From contig NZ_MKKC01000055.1 in assembly GCF_001942255.1 (NCBI RefSeq), positions 56,552-120,551 on the forward strand: a stretch of 64,000 nucleotides of DNA. Direction: 5' to 3'. This document shows, piece after piece, positions 8,921-19,218 of the stretch (positions are counted from its first letter, which is position 1; each line of letters starts with the position of its first letter). The translations under genes and the position numbers were made by a program. The notes under the pieces are model-generated. The model did not search any database and was not told the origin of the DNA. It was given only the letters and a program-made list of their open reading frames with translations. The DNA is from Nocardiopsis sp. CNR-923. Lineage in GTDB: Bacteria; Actinomycetota; Actinomycetes; Streptosporangiales; Streptosporangiaceae.

Positions 8921-9393
8921 ATGCGCACCGGAACCCGGACTGTGCCGTGGGCGCGGTCCTGGTCGACGGCGCGTTCCCCTACGACTGGCTCGACGAGGCC
9001 ATGGAACGGCGGATTCGGACGCTGTTCCGGCGCATCGGCTGGCTGGCGCCGCTGCTGCGTCCGACGGGTCTGGTCCCGAGGATGAACGCCGGAGAGATGG
9101 CGGACAGCAACATCGAACTCGGCGAGCTCTCCCGCGAACGCGAACTGGGTCCGGTGTTGGACGCCGTCACCGTTCCGACGCGGTACGTGGTCGCCTCGGG
9201 AACCTCCTTCGGAAGCCGCGGCGACGAGCAGGAGCGGATCCGCGCCAGCCTCGACGGGGTGAGCGCCCGCAACCCGAACATCCGGACCCACGCGAAGGTC
9301 GCCAGCGGCCACGGCGCGGTCCTGCGCAAGGACTTCCGTGCCGTCGCCGAGGCCGTGCGCGTGGTCGCCGCCCTCAACGGCGGCCGGAGCTGA
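8921..9393 (+). pseudogene. Alpha/beta hydrolase with internal deletion
   Basis: A good start (ATG 8921, GAGGAG at 8909-8914) opens MRTGTRTV, but the reading frame that matches an alpha/beta hydrolase is another one. It begins abruptly at VGAVLVDGAFPYDWLDE and runs to 9393 (PTRYVVASGTSFG, ASGHGAVLRKDF with the catalytic His). The region holding the nucleophile elbow Ser is missing. It looks like an in-gene deletion of roughly 120 codons that joined the start to the C-terminal half out of frame. It is divergent from regulator copy A, in the position that the P450 occupies for copy B. Confidence 0.6.
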
Positions 9394-9509
9394 GGCACGG
9401 GCGGGTCGCGCGCCGCGCGGGTGTCACACGTGCACCCGCGCCACGGGAGGGCTCTTCGTCGGAGCGGGACCCCCGCTGGTCGTCGCCGCCTGGAGCGCGG
9501 GGTGGTGGC

Positions 9510-9532
9510 CAGGGCGCGCCCCTCGGCGGCGG
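9510..9532. repeat. 23-bp direct repeat, left copy
   Basis: Begins CAGGGCGCGCCCCTCGGC and is identical over 23 bp to 10435-10457, same orientation, 925 bp apart. The two copies bracket the vapBC operon. Confidence 0.7.
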
Positions 9533-9653
9533 AGACGTGTCAGGTGGCGGGCTGCCCCGCTCTCGGCGCGTGTCCAGCGTGGCCACATCGGCCGTGTGCC
9601 TGTGTGTGAGCGTCACGCTTGCATGCATGCCTGCATCTGTCTAGGCTTCTTCC

Positions 9654-9950
9654 ATGAGCCAGGTGACATGGAGAGCGGAAGACGATCTGGTCCAGCGGGT
9701 GAAGTGCACCGCCGAGCGCCGGGGGGTGAGCATGAACGAGTACCTGACCCGGGTCCTGCGTGCCGCCACCGATCCGGACCTGGAGGGCGACGAAGCACAG
9801 GCCATCCGGGCGAAGCTCGCCCAGGCGGGCCTGCTCGACTCCTCGGGAACGCCTCGGACGCGCCCCAGCCGAGAGGCCTTCGAGCGGGCGCGGAGGGCGG
9901 CCGGCGGGGGGACCTCGCTGGAGGATCTTGTTTCGGAGGGGCGTGGATGA
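9654..9950 (+). CDS. vapB: VapB/FitA-type antitoxin
   Basis: 98 residues. The N-terminal part (about 1-45, VTWRAEDDLVQRVKCTAERR, SMNEYLTRVLRAA) looks like a ribbon-helix-helix DNA-binding domain. The C-terminal part (TRPSREAFERARR) is the type of tail that wraps the PIN toxin. It overlaps the toxin by ATGA (antitoxin stop 9948-9950, toxin ATG 9947), which implies translational coupling. RHH antitoxins usually autorepress with the toxin as co-repressor. ATG 9654 was taken as the first start giving the full RHH strand. Confidence 0.82.
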   Translation: MSQVTWRAEDDLVQRVKCTAERRGVSMNEYLTRVLRAATDPDLEGDEAQAIRAKLAQAGLLDSSGTPRTRPSREAFERARRAAGGGTSLEDLVSEGRG

Positions 9951-10390
9951 CCGTATTCGCGGACACGTCCGCCGTGGTCAAGCTCTACGCGGTGGAGCAC
10001 GGATCCGACAAGATGTCGGCGGTGGCCGATCCCGTCGTGCTGTCCCAGCTGACCCGTGTGGAGGTCCCCGCGGCCCTGTGGAAGAAACACCGTGTGGGAG
10101 ACCTGGGTGTGGAGGACACCCGTGTCCTGGTCTCCGGATTCGAGGCGGACTACTTCGGTGCGCCGGGAGAACCCCGCCGCTTTACCGCCGTGACGGTGAC
10201 CGCGGAGATTCTCGAAGAGGCCGTGCGCCTCACGGCCGTACACGGACTGCGTGCGTATGACGCGGTGCAACTGGCCACCGGGAAGGCCGTCCGCTCCGTG
10301 GATCCGAGCTGTTCCACTTTTGCCGTCTTCGACAAGGATCTGAGGGGCGCCGCTGCGATGGAGGGGTTCGTTCCGCTGCCGGAGAGATAG
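9947..10390 (+). CDS. vapC: PIN-domain toxin VapC
   Basis: 147-residue PIN-domain ribonuclease. Acidic residues expected in the active site are visible: Asp in FADTSAVVK (residue 6), Glu in LTRVEVPAAL, Asp in RAYDAVQLA and Asp in FDKDLRGAA. Such toxins cleave tRNA or rRNA when freed from antitoxin. The gene is full length and coupled to vapB. A fragment of a near-identical C-terminus is at 7797-7932, so a second copy once existed nearby. Confidence 0.85.
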   Translation: MTVFADTSAVVKLYAVEHGSDKMSAVADPVVLSQLTRVEVPAALWKKHRVGDLGVEDTRVLVSGFEADYFGAPGEPRRFTAVTVTAEILEEAVRLTAVHGLRAYDAVQLATGKAVRSVDPSCSTFAVFDKDLRGAAAMEGFVPLPER

Positions 10391-10434
10391 CGGTTTCGTG
10401 CGGGCTGCCGCTGTACGCGGCGCAGGACCGTGAT

Positions 10435-10457
10435 CAGGGCGCGCCCCTCGGCGGCGG
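10435..10457. repeat. 23-bp direct repeat, right copy
   Basis: Identical to 9510-9532, in the same orientation, 45 bp after the vapC stop. Together they flank the toxin-antitoxin operon. Confidence 0.7.
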
Positions 10458-10594
10458 GAACCACCAGGCGGGAGAGGCCGGGGTGCGACAGGCCGCCGAC
10501 CGATCGAGGAGGGGGCCTGTTCGCGTGCCGAGTGCCCAGGGCGTACTGGAGGGTGTCGGCACCGTTCTGGAACGTCGAGTGGGGAGAGTGAAGA

Positions 10595-10634
10595 GCGGGT
10601 GCCCCGTGCGTCGAGTAACGTGCCGGGCACCCGC
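10595..10634 (-). terminator. Hairpin after the AlkX-like gene
   Basis: GCGGGTGCCC (10595-10604) pairs with GGGCACCCGC (10625-10634) around a 20-nt loop, directly beyond the stop codon at 10636 on the minus strand. Confidence 0.6.
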
Positions 10635-10635
10635 G

Positions 10636-11861
10636 TCAGCGCAGGGCGAGCACCGGACCCCCGACCCCGCGCACCAGCCCCAGCCACGCGGCCATCTGAA
10701 CGAGGTGGTCGGTGAGCTGGTCGAGCGTGTCGGCGGGCGCGTGGTCCTCCAGCGTGATCCGCTGGGCGAGCAGCACCCCGGAAGCTCGGTCCGCCTTGAG
10801 ATCGACCCGGGCCACGAGCCGGTCGCCCAACAGGAACGGCAGCACGTAGTACCCGTGCACCCGCTTGGCCGCCGGGACGTAGATCTCCAAGCGGTACCGG
10901 AACCCGAACAGCTCCTGCGTGCGATCGCGGTGCCAGACGAGGGAGTCGAACGGGCTGAGCAGGGCGCGGGCGCCACCCGGCGCGGCACCCGGGCGTCCTT
11001 GTGCAGGTACGCGGGCCGGGTCCACCCCTCGACGCGGACGGGGACGAGCTCACCGGAGTCGACGAGGTCCCGGACGGCCGCCTTGGACTCGTCGGGGCGC
11101 AGCCGGAAGTAGTCCCGCAGACTCGGCTCGGTGGCCACACCGTGCGCGCGGGCGGAGATCGCGACCAGTGCGCGGTGCGCCTCGGCCGGATCGGGAAGAG
11201 GCGCGTCACGCAGGTCCGGGGGCAGGACGCGTTCGGTCAGGTCGTAGCGGCGCTCGAACTGCCCGTTGCGACCGTCGACCATGACGTCGCCGACCCAGAA
11301 CAGGAACTCCAGGCACTGCTTCACCTCGGACCAGTTCCAGCCCCAGTGGTCCTTGGCGCGCGGCAGGTCGTGGGCCAGCGCCGCCTCCACCTCGCGCGCG
11401 GTGGCGGGACCGATCCGGGCGACCTCCTCGTGGACGGCCTTGACCAGCTCGGGCTTCTCCCGCTGGGCGGCGCTCATCCACCACGCGTCGGCGCGCGCCC
11501 GGTTGTGCTCCATCCGGAACCGCATCAGCTGCCGGGTGGCGGGCGGCACCAGGCTGGCCTCATGCGCCCAGCACTCCACCAGACGGGCGGCGCCGGTGCG
11601 CGCCCGGGTCGTGGTCGCCCGGTCCAGCATCGAGGTGTCGTAGGCGCCGAGGCGCGCGAACACGGGCAGGTACTGGCTGCGCGCCAGCACGTTCACGCTG
11701 TCGATCTGCACGATCCCCACCCGGCGCACGACCCTGCCCAGATGCGCGAGCGTGGGCCGACCCGTGGGGCGACGATCGGCGAAGCCCTGCGCGGCGAGAG
11801 CGATCCGGCGTGCCTGGGCGAGGGAGAGTTCCGCGTCGCGGCGGGGGTGCGGTTCGACCAT
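10636..11861 (-). CDS. AlkX/YcaQ-like winged-helix DNA glycosylase (frameshifted)
   Basis: About 408 residues of the HTH_42 superfamily, whose members unhook interstrand crosslinks or excise bulky alkyl lesions. The catalytic loop reads [16 protein letters not shown], with the Gln-x-Asp form (Gln52, Asp54) typical of AlkX/YcaQ rather than the Gln-x-Gln of AlkZ. The C-terminus carries the conserved [21 protein letters not shown] and [21 protein letters not shown]. The frame breaks at about 10976-10986; one added base joins the halves. Start ATG 11861. It stands apart from any toxin or antibiotic cluster, so general genome maintenance is more likely than self-resistance. Confidence 0.82.
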
Positions 11862-11911
11862 TCGAACACGCTAACCCCCGCCGACGACATTCCGGAACGT
11901 CGGTCGCCCGG

Positions 11912-13857
11912 TCAGCCCATCCGCCGGCGCTGGTCCGGCAGCTCGGAGGGGCCGGGTTCGGCCGGTCCGATCATCGGGCCCGGGACGGAGGGGTCGAGGA
12001 CCCCCTCCTCCAGCCAGGTGTAGGAGTCATCCATCAGGCGGCGGGACAGCTTGCCGTCCACGTCGTCGGTGTTCGACCACAGGTCGGTGAAGAGCGCCTC
12101 GACCCGCAGCCGTGCCTGGCGGCAGAACGCGTCGGCCAACTCGAACGGGGTCTCTCCCCGCTCGGGGTGGGCGTCGGCGTCGTGCCGGGCGCGCACCGCG
12201 ACGGCGCTCATCGCGAACAGTTCGGCGCCGATGTCGACGATCCTGCCGAGGAACCCCTGTTTGACCTCCAGTCGCCCCTGCCACCGCGACATCCCGTAGA
12301 ACGTCGACCGGGCGAGCCTGCGCGCGGTCCGCTCGACGAACCGCAGGTGCCCGGCGAGCGGACCGAACTCGGAGAACGCCGACGGCACCTGGCCCTGTCC
12401 GACCACGAGTGTGGGCAGCCACCTGGCGTAGAACCCGCCCGCCTTGGCCAGGGCTCGCGCCCGGTCCGCGCGGTCGGCGTCGGGGTCGATGAGGTCACCG
12501 GCGACCGACAGGTGGGCGTCCACGGCCTCACGGGCGATGAACAGGTGCATCACCTCCGACGACCCCTCGAAGATCCGGTTGATCCGCAGGTCGCGCAGCA
12601 GCTGTTCGGCGGGCACGCCACGCTCGCCGCGCGCGGCCAGGGACCCGGCGGTCTCATAGCCGCGCCCGCCGCGGATCTGGACCAGGTCGTCGGCGATCGT
12701 GTACGCGTGCTCGGACGCCCACAGCTTGGCGATCGCCGCCTCGATGCGGATGTCGGCCGCCTTGTCGTCGGCGAGCTGACCGGCCAGGTCCAGCATCGCC
12801 TCCATGGCGTAGGTGGTGGCGGCGATGGAGGAGATCCGCTTGGCGACCTCCTCGTGCCGACCGATCGGGCGACCCCACTGGACGCGTTCGCGCGACCACT
12901 CGCGGGCGACCAGGGTGGACCACTTGCCCGCGGCCACGCAGAGCGCGGGCAGGGACAGCGTCCGGTGTTGAGGGTGGACAGCGCGATCCGCAGCCCCTGC
13001 CCCTCCCTCCCGATGCGGTTGGCCGCGGGGACACGCACGCCGTGCAGGCGGGTGACGCCGTTCTCCAGGCCGCGCAGCCCCATGAAGCGGTTGCGGTGCT
13101 CGACGGTGATCCCCGGGGAGTCGCCCTCGACCACGAACGCCGTGATGCCGCCCCGGTGGCCGGGGCTCTCGGGGACGCGGGCCATGACGACGAGCAGGTC
13201 GGCCACCACGCCGTTGGTCGTCCACAGTTTGACGCCGTCGATGACGTACTCCCCGCCGTCCTCGGTGGGCGTGGCGGTGGAGCGCAGGCGCGCCGGGTCG
13301 CTGCCGACGTCGGGTTCGGTGAGCAGGAAGGCGCTGATGTCCGTGCGCGCGCAGCGGGGCAGGAAGGCGCGCTTTTGCTCCTCGGTGCCGAACATGGCGA
13401 CGGGCTGCGGAACGCCGATCGACTGGTGGGCCGAGAGCAGCGCGCCGATCGCGGGCGAGACCGAGCCGACGAGCGTGAGGGCGCGGTTGTAGTAGAGCTG
13501 GCTCAGGCCCAGGCCGCCGTACTCGGCGGGGATCTTCATACCGAACGCGCCGAGGTCGCGCAGCCCGGCGACCACCTCGTCCGGGACGCGCTCGTCGCGC
13601 TCGATGCGCTGGGCGTCGATGCCCCGGCAGAACTCGCGGAGTTCGGCGAGGAACGCCTCTCCGCTGGCGCGGGCGACGGGATCGGGTTCGGGGAGGGGAT
13701 AAATCAGGTCCAGGCGGAGCCGTCCCAGGTACAACTCCTTGGCGAAGCTGGGGCGGGTCCACTCCGCCTCGCGCGCCTGCTCCGCCACGGCACGTGCCCG
13801 CCGTTCGTCGACCACGGGTGCGTCGGTGCGTGTGGTGCCGGGTTCGACGGTCGACAT
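11912..13857 (-). CDS. Long acyl-CoA dehydrogenase (FadE/VLCAD-like) (frameshifted)
   Basis: About 648 residues: an acyl-CoA dehydrogenase core (FLLTEPDVGSDPA, LWTTNGVVADL, VQWGRPIGRHEE, IRGGRGYETAGS, RIFEGSSEVM with the catalytic-type Glu) followed by about 200 extra C-terminal residues, as in VLCAD/ACAD9 and actinobacterial long FadE enzymes. These act on long-chain acyl-CoA. The frame breaks at about 12959-12961, where one base restores LSTLNTGRLSLPALCVAAGK. ATG 13857. A CRP/GlxR-like site lies 28 bp upstream. It converges with the AlkX-like gene. Confidence 0.86.
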
Positions 13858-13884
13858 GGATCGCTCACCTCATGAGGAAAGGGC

Positions 13885-13900
13885 TGTGTCCTGTATCACA
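13885..13900. promoter_or_regulatory. CRP/GlxR-like operator
   Basis: TGTGTCCTGTATCACA matches the TGTGA-N6-TCACA pattern of actinobacterial CRP/GlxR sites with one mismatch. It is extended to a 20-bp inverted repeat (GCTGTG...CACAGC, 13883-13902). It sits just upstream of the long acyl-CoA dehydrogenase. The rest of the 303-bp gap to xth shows no further gene. Confidence 0.5.
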
Positions 13901-14160
13901 GCACTACCCGTCCGTGATCGGTCTGACGCGTGATGTGGCCGTCCCGTGGACGGCCGGGTGAGCCTTGGTGGAGAAAAGTCGTCGCCGACGTGAACCGCGG
14001 CGTCGCCTGGTCCGTCGAAGCAGACGCGACACAATCCGCCGAGTACGTGCTGGGAGTCGCACAGCCCCGGTGCGGAGGACGGCCGCGCCGGGGCCCATCC
14101 CGCCTCCCGCGCGACGCCGCGACGTGGGCCGCTGTCGGCCGCATGGCCTAGCCTTCTGAT

Positions 14161-14973
14161 GTGCGTATCGCGACATGGAATGTGAACAGTGCCCGGGCCA
14201 GGGCGGCGCGGATCGGCGCCTGGCTCGACCGCAGCGACGTCGACGTGCTCGCCGTCCAGGAGACCAAGGCCCGGGACGACCAGTTCCCCGCCGACGTCTT
14301 CACCGACCGCGGCTACGAGGTGGCCCACTTCGGCTTCTCCCAGTGGAACGGGGTCGCGATCGCCTCCCGGGTCGGGCTGGAGGACGTGCGCACCGGCTTC
14401 CCCGGCCAGCCCGGATACGGGGACCCCGAGGAGATCGAGGCACGGGCGATCGGCGCCGTCTGCGGCGGGGTGCGGGTCTGGAGCCTGTACGTGCCCAACG
14501 GCCGCGAGATCGACCACCCGCACTACGCCTACAAGCTGCGCTGGCTGGAGGCGCTGCGCGAGGCGGGCGCCGCCGAGCTGGCCGCCGACCCCGACGCGCA
14601 GATCGCGCTCATGGGCGACTTCAACGTCGCACCCCAGGACGACGACGTGTGGGACATGGCCGAGTTCGAGGGCAAGACGCACGTCACCGAGCCGGAGCGC
14701 GCCGCGTTCGCCGAACTCGTCGGCGCGGGGTTCGACGAGGTCGTCCGCGAGTTCGCACCCGGCCCCGGCGTGTACACGTTCTGGGACTACCAGAACCTGT
14801 GCTTCCCCAAGAAGAAGGGGATGCGCATCGACTTCGTGCTCGCTTCCCCGGCGCTGAGCGGCCGGGTGAGCGGAGCCCTCGTCGACCGCGAGGAGCGCAA
14901 GGGCAAGGGGCCGTCCGACCACGCCCCGGTGATCGTCGACCTCGACGGAGAGAAGAAGGAGGCGGGAGCGTGA
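14161..14973 (+). CDS. xth: Exodeoxyribonuclease III
   Basis: 270-residue EEP-superfamily AP endonuclease / 3'-5' exonuclease for base-excision repair. Catalytic motifs: TWNVNS (Asn), AVQETK (metal-binding Glu), YVPNGR (Tyr), MGDFNVAP (Asp/Asn), RIDFVLAS and SDHAPVI (terminal Asp-His). GTG 14161 was chosen because the protein then begins MRIATWNVN like its family; no clear Shine-Dalgarno precedes it. Its stop overlaps the ribokinase start (GTGA), so the two are coupled. Confidence 0.93.
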   Translation: MRIATWNVNSARARAARIGAWLDRSDVDVLAVQETKARDDQFPADVFTDRGYEVAHFGFSQWNGVAIASRVGLEDVRTGFPGQPGYGDPEEIEARAIGAVCGGVRVWSLYVPNGREIDHPHYAYKLRWLEALREAGAAELAADPDAQIALMGDFNVAPQDDDVWDMAEFEGKTHVTEPERAAFAELVGAGFDEVVREFAPGPGVYTFWDYQNLCFPKKKGMRIDFVLASPALSGRVSGALVDREERKGKGPSDHAPVIVDLDGEKKEAGA

Positions 14974-15868
14974 GCGCACCGCGGATCGCCGTCTTCGGCA
15001 GTGTGAACATGGACCTGGTGGCCTACGCCGACCAGGTGCCGTCCTCCGGCGAGACGGTCGCCGGAACGGACTTTCGCCAGGTTCCCGGCGGCAAGGGCGC
15101 CAACCAGGCGGTCGCCGCCGCGCGGGCCGGGGCGGACGTGGCGTTCCTCGGCGCGGTCGGCGACGACTCCTTCGGCGCGGAACTGCGCGCCACCCTCGTC
15201 GACAGCGGCGTCGACGTGTCCGGCCTGCGCACGGCGCCCGGGGCGTCGGGCGTGGCGCACATCGTCGTGGACGGCTCGGGCGGCAACCGGATCATCGTGG
15301 TCCCGGGCGCAACGGCCAGGTGCGGGGCACGGTCGACGGCGACGCGAAGATCATCGACGGCAGCGCCGCACTGCTGCTCCAGCTCGAACTGCCCATGGAG
15401 GCGGTCCTGGCCGCCGCGCGGACCGGAAGCGCCTTGGGGGTGCCGGTCTACCTGACCCCGGCCCCCGCCCGCGCGCTGCCCGACGAGCTCCTGGAGTGCG
15501 TGGACGTGCTCGTCCCCAACCAGCACGAGGCCGCGGCGATCACCGGGCGGGTCGAGCCCCGGGAGGCCCTGGACGTGCTGTTGGAGCGGGTGCCGCAGGT
15601 GCTGCTCACCCTGGGCGAGGACGGGTGCCTGTTCGGGCGGCGCGGCGCGGAGCCGGTCCACGTGCCGGCGCGCGAGGTGACGGCCGTGGACACGACGGCC
15701 GCCGGGGACACCTACTGCGGGTCGTTCGCCGTGGCGCGGGCGCAGGGCCGCTCGCCGGAGGAGGCGATGCGCTTCGCCGCCGCGGCCGCCGCGCTGTCCG
15801 TGCAGCGGCCGGGCGCGAGTTCGTCGATGCCCACGCGCGACGAGGTCGAGGCGCTGCTGGCCGAGTGA
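14970..15868 (+). CDS. rbsK: Ribokinase, PfkB family (frameshifted)
   Basis: About 299 residues. Phosphorylates ribose to ribose-5-phosphate. PfkB signatures: PGGKGANQAVAAARAGADV near the N-terminus and TAVDTTAAGDTYCGSFA near the C-terminus with the catalytic Asp. The frame breaks at 15310/15311; one base gives VVPGANGQVRGTVDGD. GTG 14970 overlaps the xth stop. No ribose transporter is adjacent, so it may serve salvage of ribose from nucleosides. A related sugar kinase specificity cannot be excluded. Confidence 0.85.
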
Positions 15869-16001
15869 GCCCGTCGCGGGCGGGCCGGCTTCGCGGCGGA
15901 GGCCGGCGGGCACACCCGCCGTCCTCCACCGGTGAGGGCGGGCCCGCCGGGCAGGCGGCCCCGCTCCGACCGCGTGGGGCGCGGTCCGCCCCGCGCGCCG
16001 G

Positions 16002-17746
16002 CTACATGTGTTCGGGAGCCTCCAGGCCGAGCAGGTCCAGGCCCTGGACCAGGACGCGCAGCGCGACCGCGACGAGCGCCAGCCGCGACTCGCGCTGCTC
16101 CTCGGTCTGGGCGGACAGCACCGGGCAGTGCTCGTAGAAAGCGGTGAGCGCCTGGCCGAGGTCGAACAGGTACGCGCACAGGCGGTGCGGCTGGAGCAGG
16201 TCGCCGACCTGCGCGACGACCCCGCCGAACGCCAGCAGCTTGAGCGCCAGGTCGCGCTCGGCGCCCTCCGCGACCGTGATCGCGCCGCGCGCCCGCTCCG
16301 GGTCCAGCCCGCCCTTGCGGAAGATGGACCGGATACGGGCCTGCGCGTACTGGAGGTAGGGGCCCGTGTTGCCCGTCAGCGCCAGCATGCGGTCGAAGTC
16401 GAACGTGTACTCGGTGTCGTGCGAGACCGACAGGTCGGCGTACTTCACCGCGCCGATGCCGACCTTGCCCGCGATCGCGGCCCGCTCCTCGGCGCTGAGG
16501 TCGGGGCGGTTCTCCGCGACGACCGCCGTGGCCCGATCCACCGCCTCGTCCAGCAGCGACACCAACCGGACCGGCGCGCCGCTGCGGGTGCGCAGGATCT
16601 TGCCGTCGGCGCCGAGCACGTTGCCGATCTGCACGTGGGTGGTCTCCACGCGGTCCGGCAACCACCCGGCCTCGCGCGCGGTCGCCCAGACCATCTTGAA
16701 GTGGAGCGCCTGCGGGGCGCCGACCACGTACAGGACGCGGTCCGCCTTGAGGTCGTCCACGCGGTGGCGGACGGTGGCCAGGTCGGTGGTGGCGTAGCCG
16801 TAGCCGCCGTCGCTCTTGCGGACGATGAGCGGGACCGGTTTGTCCTCGCGGCCGGTGAACTCGTCGAGGAAGACGCACAGCGCGCCGTCGCTGATCTCGG
16901 CGATGCCCTTGGCCTCCAGCTCGTCGCACACGTCGGCGAGCATGTGGTTGTAGGTGCTCTCCCCGGCCAGGTGGTCGTCGGTGAGGGTCACGCCGAGCTT
17001 GGTGTAGACCTTGTTGAAGTAGACGCGGGACAGGCCGACGAGCTTGCGCCACAGCCGCAGTGTCTCCTCGTCGCCGCCCTGGAGGGCGACCACGCGGCGG
17101 CGGGCCCGGGCGGCGAACTCGTCGGGGCCGGGGCCCGAGCCGTCGAACTCGACCCGGGCCGCCTGGTAGAAGGCGTTGGGGTCGGTGGTGAGCAGGTCGC
17201 GTCGGCGGAGTCCTCGCCGACCGCCAACAGGTGCTCGATGAGCATGCCGAAGGGCGTGCCCCAGTCGCCGATGTGGTTCTGGCGGATGACGTTGTGGCCC
17301 AGGAACTCCAGGGTGCGGGCCAGGGAGTCGCCGACCACGGTGGTGCGCAGGTGCCCGACGTGCATCTCCTTGGCCACGTTGGGCGCGGAGTAGTCGATCG
17401 GGATGTTGAGCGCCTCCTGCCGGGGGACGCCCAGGCGGGGGTCGTCGAGCAGCTCACGCGTGCGCGCGGCGATCCAGTCCTCGCGGAGGGTGAGGTTGAT
17501 GAAGCCCGGCCCGCTGACCTCGACGTCGCGGCAGACGTCGGCCACGTCCAGGTGCTCCATGATCGCCGCCGAGACCTCGCGCGGCTTTCGGCCCAGTCGC
17601 TTGGCGAGGGCGAGGGCGGCGTTCGCCTGGTAGTCGGCGAACTGGGACGGGCGGATGACGGGGTCGGTGTCGGCGAACTCGGGGCCGAAGGCGGCGCCGA
17701 GGGCGGACTGGACCCGTCGCGAGAGAACTTCCTGCGGGTCGGCCAT
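16002..17746 (-). CDS. argS: Arginyl-tRNA synthetase (frameshifted)
   Basis: Class Ia arginyl-tRNA synthetase, about 581 residues. N-terminal additional domain (1-100), Rossmann catalytic core with the HIGH box as HVGH in SAPNVAKEMHVGHLRTT, a degenerate KMSKS region (GKILRTRSGAPV), and a C-terminal DALR anticodon-binding domain (QALTAFYEHCPVL). Essential enzyme. The single frame break at about 17197-17200 must be an artefact or be tolerated: one base restores the run into DLLTTDPNAFYQ. ATG 17746. It is convergent with rbsK; the 130-bp gap between them is GC-rich with several short hairpins. Confidence 0.93.
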
Positions 17747-17897
17747 GGCACAAGCGTACCGACCGTCCCAGGCCTTCCCGGCCGGTGTGGGCGGCGTGGG
17801 AGAGGGCACGGCGAAGCGGTCCCGGGTCCAGGGAACCCCCGATTTCCATAGGATCACGCTGGCGCGTCCGGCGGTAGGGCGAAGTGCCGTCTGTGGA

Positions 17898-18026
17898 CTA
17901 CGACGGCTGCTTCCCGGTGCCGTCGCACATCGGGCAGGGCACGGTCACGACAACGCCGTCCCGGGACTCCTGGATCGTCTTCCTGCCGTTGCAGTTGAAG
18001 CAGTTGACTTCCTTGCGGTGGCCCAT
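17898..18026 (-). CDS. Mini zinc-finger protein (DnaJ-type CxxCxG pair)
   Basis: 42-residue protein with CFNCNGRKTI and CPMCDGTGKQPS, i.e. two CxxC(x)G knuckles like one half of a DnaJ cysteine-rich zinc domain. ATG 18026 shares its A with the methyltransferase stop (TGATG), and GGAAGGA lies upstream within that gene, so translation is coupled. Expected to bind one zinc ion. Function unknown; it may be a partner or chaperone of the upstream enzyme. Confidence 0.65.
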   Translation of the reverse strand: MGHRKEVNCFNCNGRKTIQESRDGVVVTVPCPMCDGTGKQPS

Positions 18027-19152
18027 CAGCCTGCTGTCCTTCCAGCGATGCGGTTCTCGGGTGAGTCCATCCACACGTGCTGTCCTTCGGCGTCGACGGT
18101 GACGCCCAAGCGCTCCACCCCGGGGCTCCCCGACTCGACCCACGTCAGGTGGGCATCCTCCAGTTCGGTCCACAGGTCGCGCGGACCGAACTGGGTCACC
18201 TCCGCCGTCCCGTCGGTTCCGGATCCGGACGCGACGCGTAGGACACGCTGGCCGGATCTCTCAGGGTCCCGCTGTCCGGCCCCAGTTCCCAGTTCGTGAG
18301 CATCACTCCGGGTAGGAGCACGGACAGCGCCACCACGAAGCCGGGACCGGCCTGGAAGATGCGCTCCGGATCGACGCGAGCCGACGAACCGCGCGGCTCC
18401 CCCTCCGGGGGCGGATACCCCGCGCGCTGAGCGCGCAGCACCATGAACGTCGTGTCGCCGTGGAACCGACCGATTGCCTGACCATCGGAGACGGTGAGGA
18501 CCAACCGGTGCCCCCGGACGCTGTTGGGCAGCCACGGAAGCGCGATCACACCGCCCGGCCGGGTCTGTTCCACCCACGCGTAGGGAACCCGTCGGATACC
18601 GCAGGTGACGTGCACCCGGTCGTAGGGCGCGCCGTCCGGATGCCCGAGCGCGCCGTCGCCGACCACGAGGGTCGGCGCGAACCCCGCCCGGCTCAGGTTG
18701 TCCGCCGCCTGCTCGGCGACCCGGTCGTCGACCTCGACCGTCGTCACCGCCGCGGAGCCGAGACGGGCCGACAGCAGTGCCGCGGTCCAACCGGTGCCGG
18801 TGCCGATCTCCAACACCCGGTCGCCGGGGCGGGGGCCGAGCAGGTCGAGGAAACCGGCCACCACGCTCGGTGCGGTGGACGAGCTGGAGGGGACACCGGT
18901 CGTGGCGGTCTCCTCGGTCAGATCGGCCGTGCCGTCGTCGACCTGGGTGAGAATCGTCGAGTCGCTGTACACCGCGGCCCGCCAGCCCTCGGGGTCGGCG
19001 GCGCGGTCGATCCACCGAGGGGTGCCCGTCATGGGCGAGACGTTCGCGCGATCGGGGATGAAGTGCTCACGCGGCACCGCGCGGAAGACGTCCGCCCACT
19101 CCGGACCGGCGACGGCGGACAGCTCCTCGGGGCCTGGGGCGTGATGGGTCAT
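18026..19152 (-). CDS. PCMT-like SAM methyltransferase (frameshifted)
   Basis: About 375 residues, related to protein-L-isoaspartate O-methyltransferases. SAM motif I is DRVLEIGTGTGWTAALLS. The post-I acidic strand VTTVEVDDRVAEQA and the motif YDRVHVTCGIRRVPYAWVEQ follow, then PGGVIALPW. Relatives repair isoaspartate or act on secreted peptides and natural products; the target here is unknown. The frame breaks at about 18232-18236; one base joins VSYAS to SGTDGTAEVTQFGPRDLW and the end ENRIAGRTAG. ATG 19152 was chosen where the family-like part begins; the frame stays open to 19209. Confidence 0.8.
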
Positions 19153-19218
19153 GAGGGGACGGTAACCCGGCGAGCGCGCAGTGTCATCGGATGGTCCGAA
19201 CCCGGCCAACTGGCCCCG

